Below the pieces are notes generated by a model. The model did not search any database and was not told the origin of the DNA. It saw nothing but the letters and a program-made list of their open reading frames with translations. Below, one piece after another: positions 62,536 to 64,000 of a stretch of DNA of 64,000 nucleotides. A program made the position numbers and the translations under genes. The stretch comes from JBPYCR01 sp051846935 (lineage in GTDB: Bacteria; Bacillota; Bacilli; Bacillales; Amphibacillaceae). The first letter of the stretch is position 1; the number at the start of each line of letters is the position of its first letter. The DNA is taken from positions 86,467-150,466 of the forward strand of contig NZ_JBPYCS010000006.1 of assembly GCF_051846935.1 (NCBI RefSeq), read 5' to 3'.

Positions 62536-64000
62536 TTATTGTTTTAATTCCCTTCTGCGAATAAATACGAAAGAAATTCCACCTAGTATTATAATGGTAA
62601 ATCCGATGGCAATTATAAAGAAGGTGTTCGTTGCCGTCATAGGTAACCCCTTACCATCCTTACCTCCACTGTCATCTTCTACAGTAACGGTTGTCGTACT
62701 TTTGTCATCATCGCCATTGGAATTTCCTTCACCTTGAGGGTCTTCTGAACCCGGTCTTTCCTCGTTTTCTGGTGTTTCCGTACTAGACTCTTCTGAATCC
62801 GGCTTATCCACATCTTCTGGTATTTCCGTACTTGGGTCTTCCATTCGAGGATAATCTTCGTCCACTGGTTCTTCAATATTAGGACCATCTTCTACTAATG
62901 CAAACACACCGTACGTAGAGAAATGATTTGGATTTATGGTGATCGTGTTTTCACTAACATCCATTATACCATTTTGTACTTCCCACAGTTTCAAGACCTC
63001 ATTGTAATAATAGATATCAACTTCTGTGCTGAACCCATTCCCATAAGACATTGTCAGCTCAAATGAGTCATAAAAACTTTGTCCTTCTAAGTATTCGAAA
63101 TGAAATTCTAATACATCTCCAGCCCGCTCAATACCTTCTGCATCTGTTACAATTGCCGTTTCACCTTGATCTGTTATCGTTACAAGTGTAAATAAAGGTA
63201 GATCACTTGGGAAAGTGATTGTCGTACCCGTATTTTCAACCGTTCCGATCTGTCCTGGGAAAACTTCTGTCTTAGTACCAAGTGGAATGCTCAGTTCTAT
63301 AGGTATGACCGTAACTGTAATTGTTTTTTCTACTTTTTGACCACCGTTATCCGTGACCTCATACGCTACTTCGTATGAACCTGGAACTGAAATGTCAACC
63401 TCATCTTTAATCACATTAATAGCGTCCGTTAAAATACCACTTTCTTTATCTGTTGCTGTTACTTGGTCTAGAGCATCAAATTGACTACCCTGTAAAATAC
63501 TTATGTCTGATGCATGGATAACTGGCTTTTCATCTACTACCCATTTTATCGGCTGTGTAACGGTTCCAGAAACTCCGTATTGTTCTCCATCATCAAATGT
63601 AAACGTTCTTTCCGTTTCCGATCCGGTCAATCCATCCCATTTAATTGTCGGATTCCTATACGATCCATCGATAACATTTACTTTGTCAAAAACTGTACCA
63701 TCTATATCAATAAGTGGATTGTCAATTTCTAATGTTCTAGAAGTTAATAACACTTCGACTTCATCCAGTTGAATGCTTTGGTTATCGAATCGGCCTGTAG
63801 CGTTGTTAAGGTCTTGTAATGGAGAGAAGTCATTAATATGATTATGACTTAGATAAATTTGTGTAAGTTGCTCTAGGTTTTGTAATGCTGTGATATCACT
63901 AATGTGATTATGAAAAGCATATAAATGTTTTAAATTCGTTAAATTTTTTAGTGCTGTACTATCACTAACGTCATTCTGGCCAATGTGCAAGAATTCTATG
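62536..64000 (-). CDS. internalin-like LRR surface protein with LPMTA sorting signal, 5' end missing
   Basis: At least 487 residues; the N-terminus lies right of the window. It begins inside leucine-rich repeats of about 22 residues (NLTNLKHLYAFHNHISDI, LEQLTQIYLSHNHINDF), followed by an LRR-adjacent/Ig-like region (GDP-type WDGLTGSETERTFTFD), an Ig-like domain (SYEVAYEVTDNGG), a beta-rich domain ending NHFSTYGVFALVE, a Pro/Glu/Asp/Ser linker, LPMTAT, a membrane segment and RRRELKQ. This is the layout of internalin-family wall proteins. The sorting motif has Ala instead of Gly. Confidence 0.88.
   Translation of the reverse strand, partial: IEFLHIGQNDVSDSTALKNLTNLKHLYAFHNHISDITALQNLEQLTQIYLSHNHINDFSPLQDLNNATGRFDNQSIQLDEVEVLLTSRTLEIDNPLIDIDGTVFDKVNVIDGSYRNPTIKWDGLTGSETERTFTFDDGEQYGVSGTVTQPIKWVVDEKPVIHASDISILQGSQFDALDQVTATDKESGILTDAINVIKDEVDISVPGSYEVAYEVTDNGGQKVEKTITVTVIPIELSIPLGTKTEVFPGQIGTVENTGTTITFPSDLPLFTLVTITDQGETAIVTDAEGIERAGDVLEFHFEYLEGQSFYDSFELTMSYGNGFSTEVDIYYYNEVLKLWEVQNGIMDVSENTITINPNHFSTYGVFALVEDGPNIEEPVDEDYPRMEDPSTEIPEDVDKPDSEESSTETPENEERPGSEDPQGEGNSNGDDDKSTTTVTVEDDSGGKDGKGLPMTATNTFFIIAIGFTIIILGGISFVFIRRRELKQ

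Noticed and set aside
1..64000. CRISPR array, tRNA, rRNA, prophage or integrative element
   Set aside because: No regularly spaced repeats, no tRNA-like cloverleaf seen, no integrase or phage structural gene.

Overview
The window looks like chromosome from a low-GC Firmicute of the Bacillaceae, probably a halotolerant genus close to Oceanobacillus or Virgibacillus. The evidence is many recognisable Bacillus subtilis-type genes (yodTSR/yodQ, appDFABC, yknWXYZ, yhfP, yhfW, ywdH, ytxJ, the mhq set), strong Shine-Dalgarno sites, frequent TTG and GTG starts, and acidic lipoprotein linkers. The genus is inference. I see no rRNA, tRNA, CRISPR array or prophage.

Layout. 1-6.6 kb: a minus-strand catabolic operon (class III aminotransferase, CoA-transferase alpha and beta, thiolase, M20 deacetylase running off the left edge), with a PucR-family regulator divergent to it. 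Together the enzymes fit degradation of N6-acetyl-beta-lysine to 4-aminobutyrate. 6.7-11 kb: a polar amino-acid ABC importer with cre-like sites upstream, then an aspartate dehydrogenase-like gene. 11.8-18 kb: an App-type oligopeptide ABC operon in the order D-F-A-B-C, with unusual RNA or DNA structures before appB and across the appC start. 18-19.3 kb: a transposase remnant with a small non-coding element (MITE-like) inserted in it. 19.3-21.7 kb: HAD phosphatase, ogt, and a yhfP homologue that appears to start at ATT. 22-29.2 kb: eight minus-strand genes consisting of a two-component system, a lipoprotein, YknWXYZ and a 68-residue membrane protein, probably an envelope-stress or antimicrobial-peptide module.

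29.4-49.8 kb is a mixed region. It holds DinB-like, metallophosphoesterase, MetX-like hydrolase, DsrE (with a CsoR/CstR-like operator), aldehyde dehydrogenase, NCS1 permease, an unlisted 58-residue membrane protein, YedE plus TusA sulfur genes, an RDD protein, a DMT exporter, a frameshifted Hol-Tox toxin locus, a Rieske oxidoreductase, an MFS transporter, two lipoproteins, a CMD-family protein, a DUF3231 protein and YtxJ. 50-54 kb is a compact quinone and electrophile resistance locus (MhqR, two ring-cleavage dioxygenase-like proteins, a flavin reductase and MhqD) with a near-perfect MhqR box. 54.8-64 kb has two large cell-wall proteins with LPxTA-type sorting signals flanking a LytS-like kinase and a response regulator with a BTAD domain.

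Several repeat families lie between genes. The clearest is a 240-255 bp MITE-like element with imperfect terminal inverted repeats, present in four copies, each flanked by a 9-bp direct repeat. One copy sits inside another repeat whose uninterrupted version is also in the window. Coordinates use the start codon best supported by a ribosome binding site, so several starts are downstream of the longest open frame.
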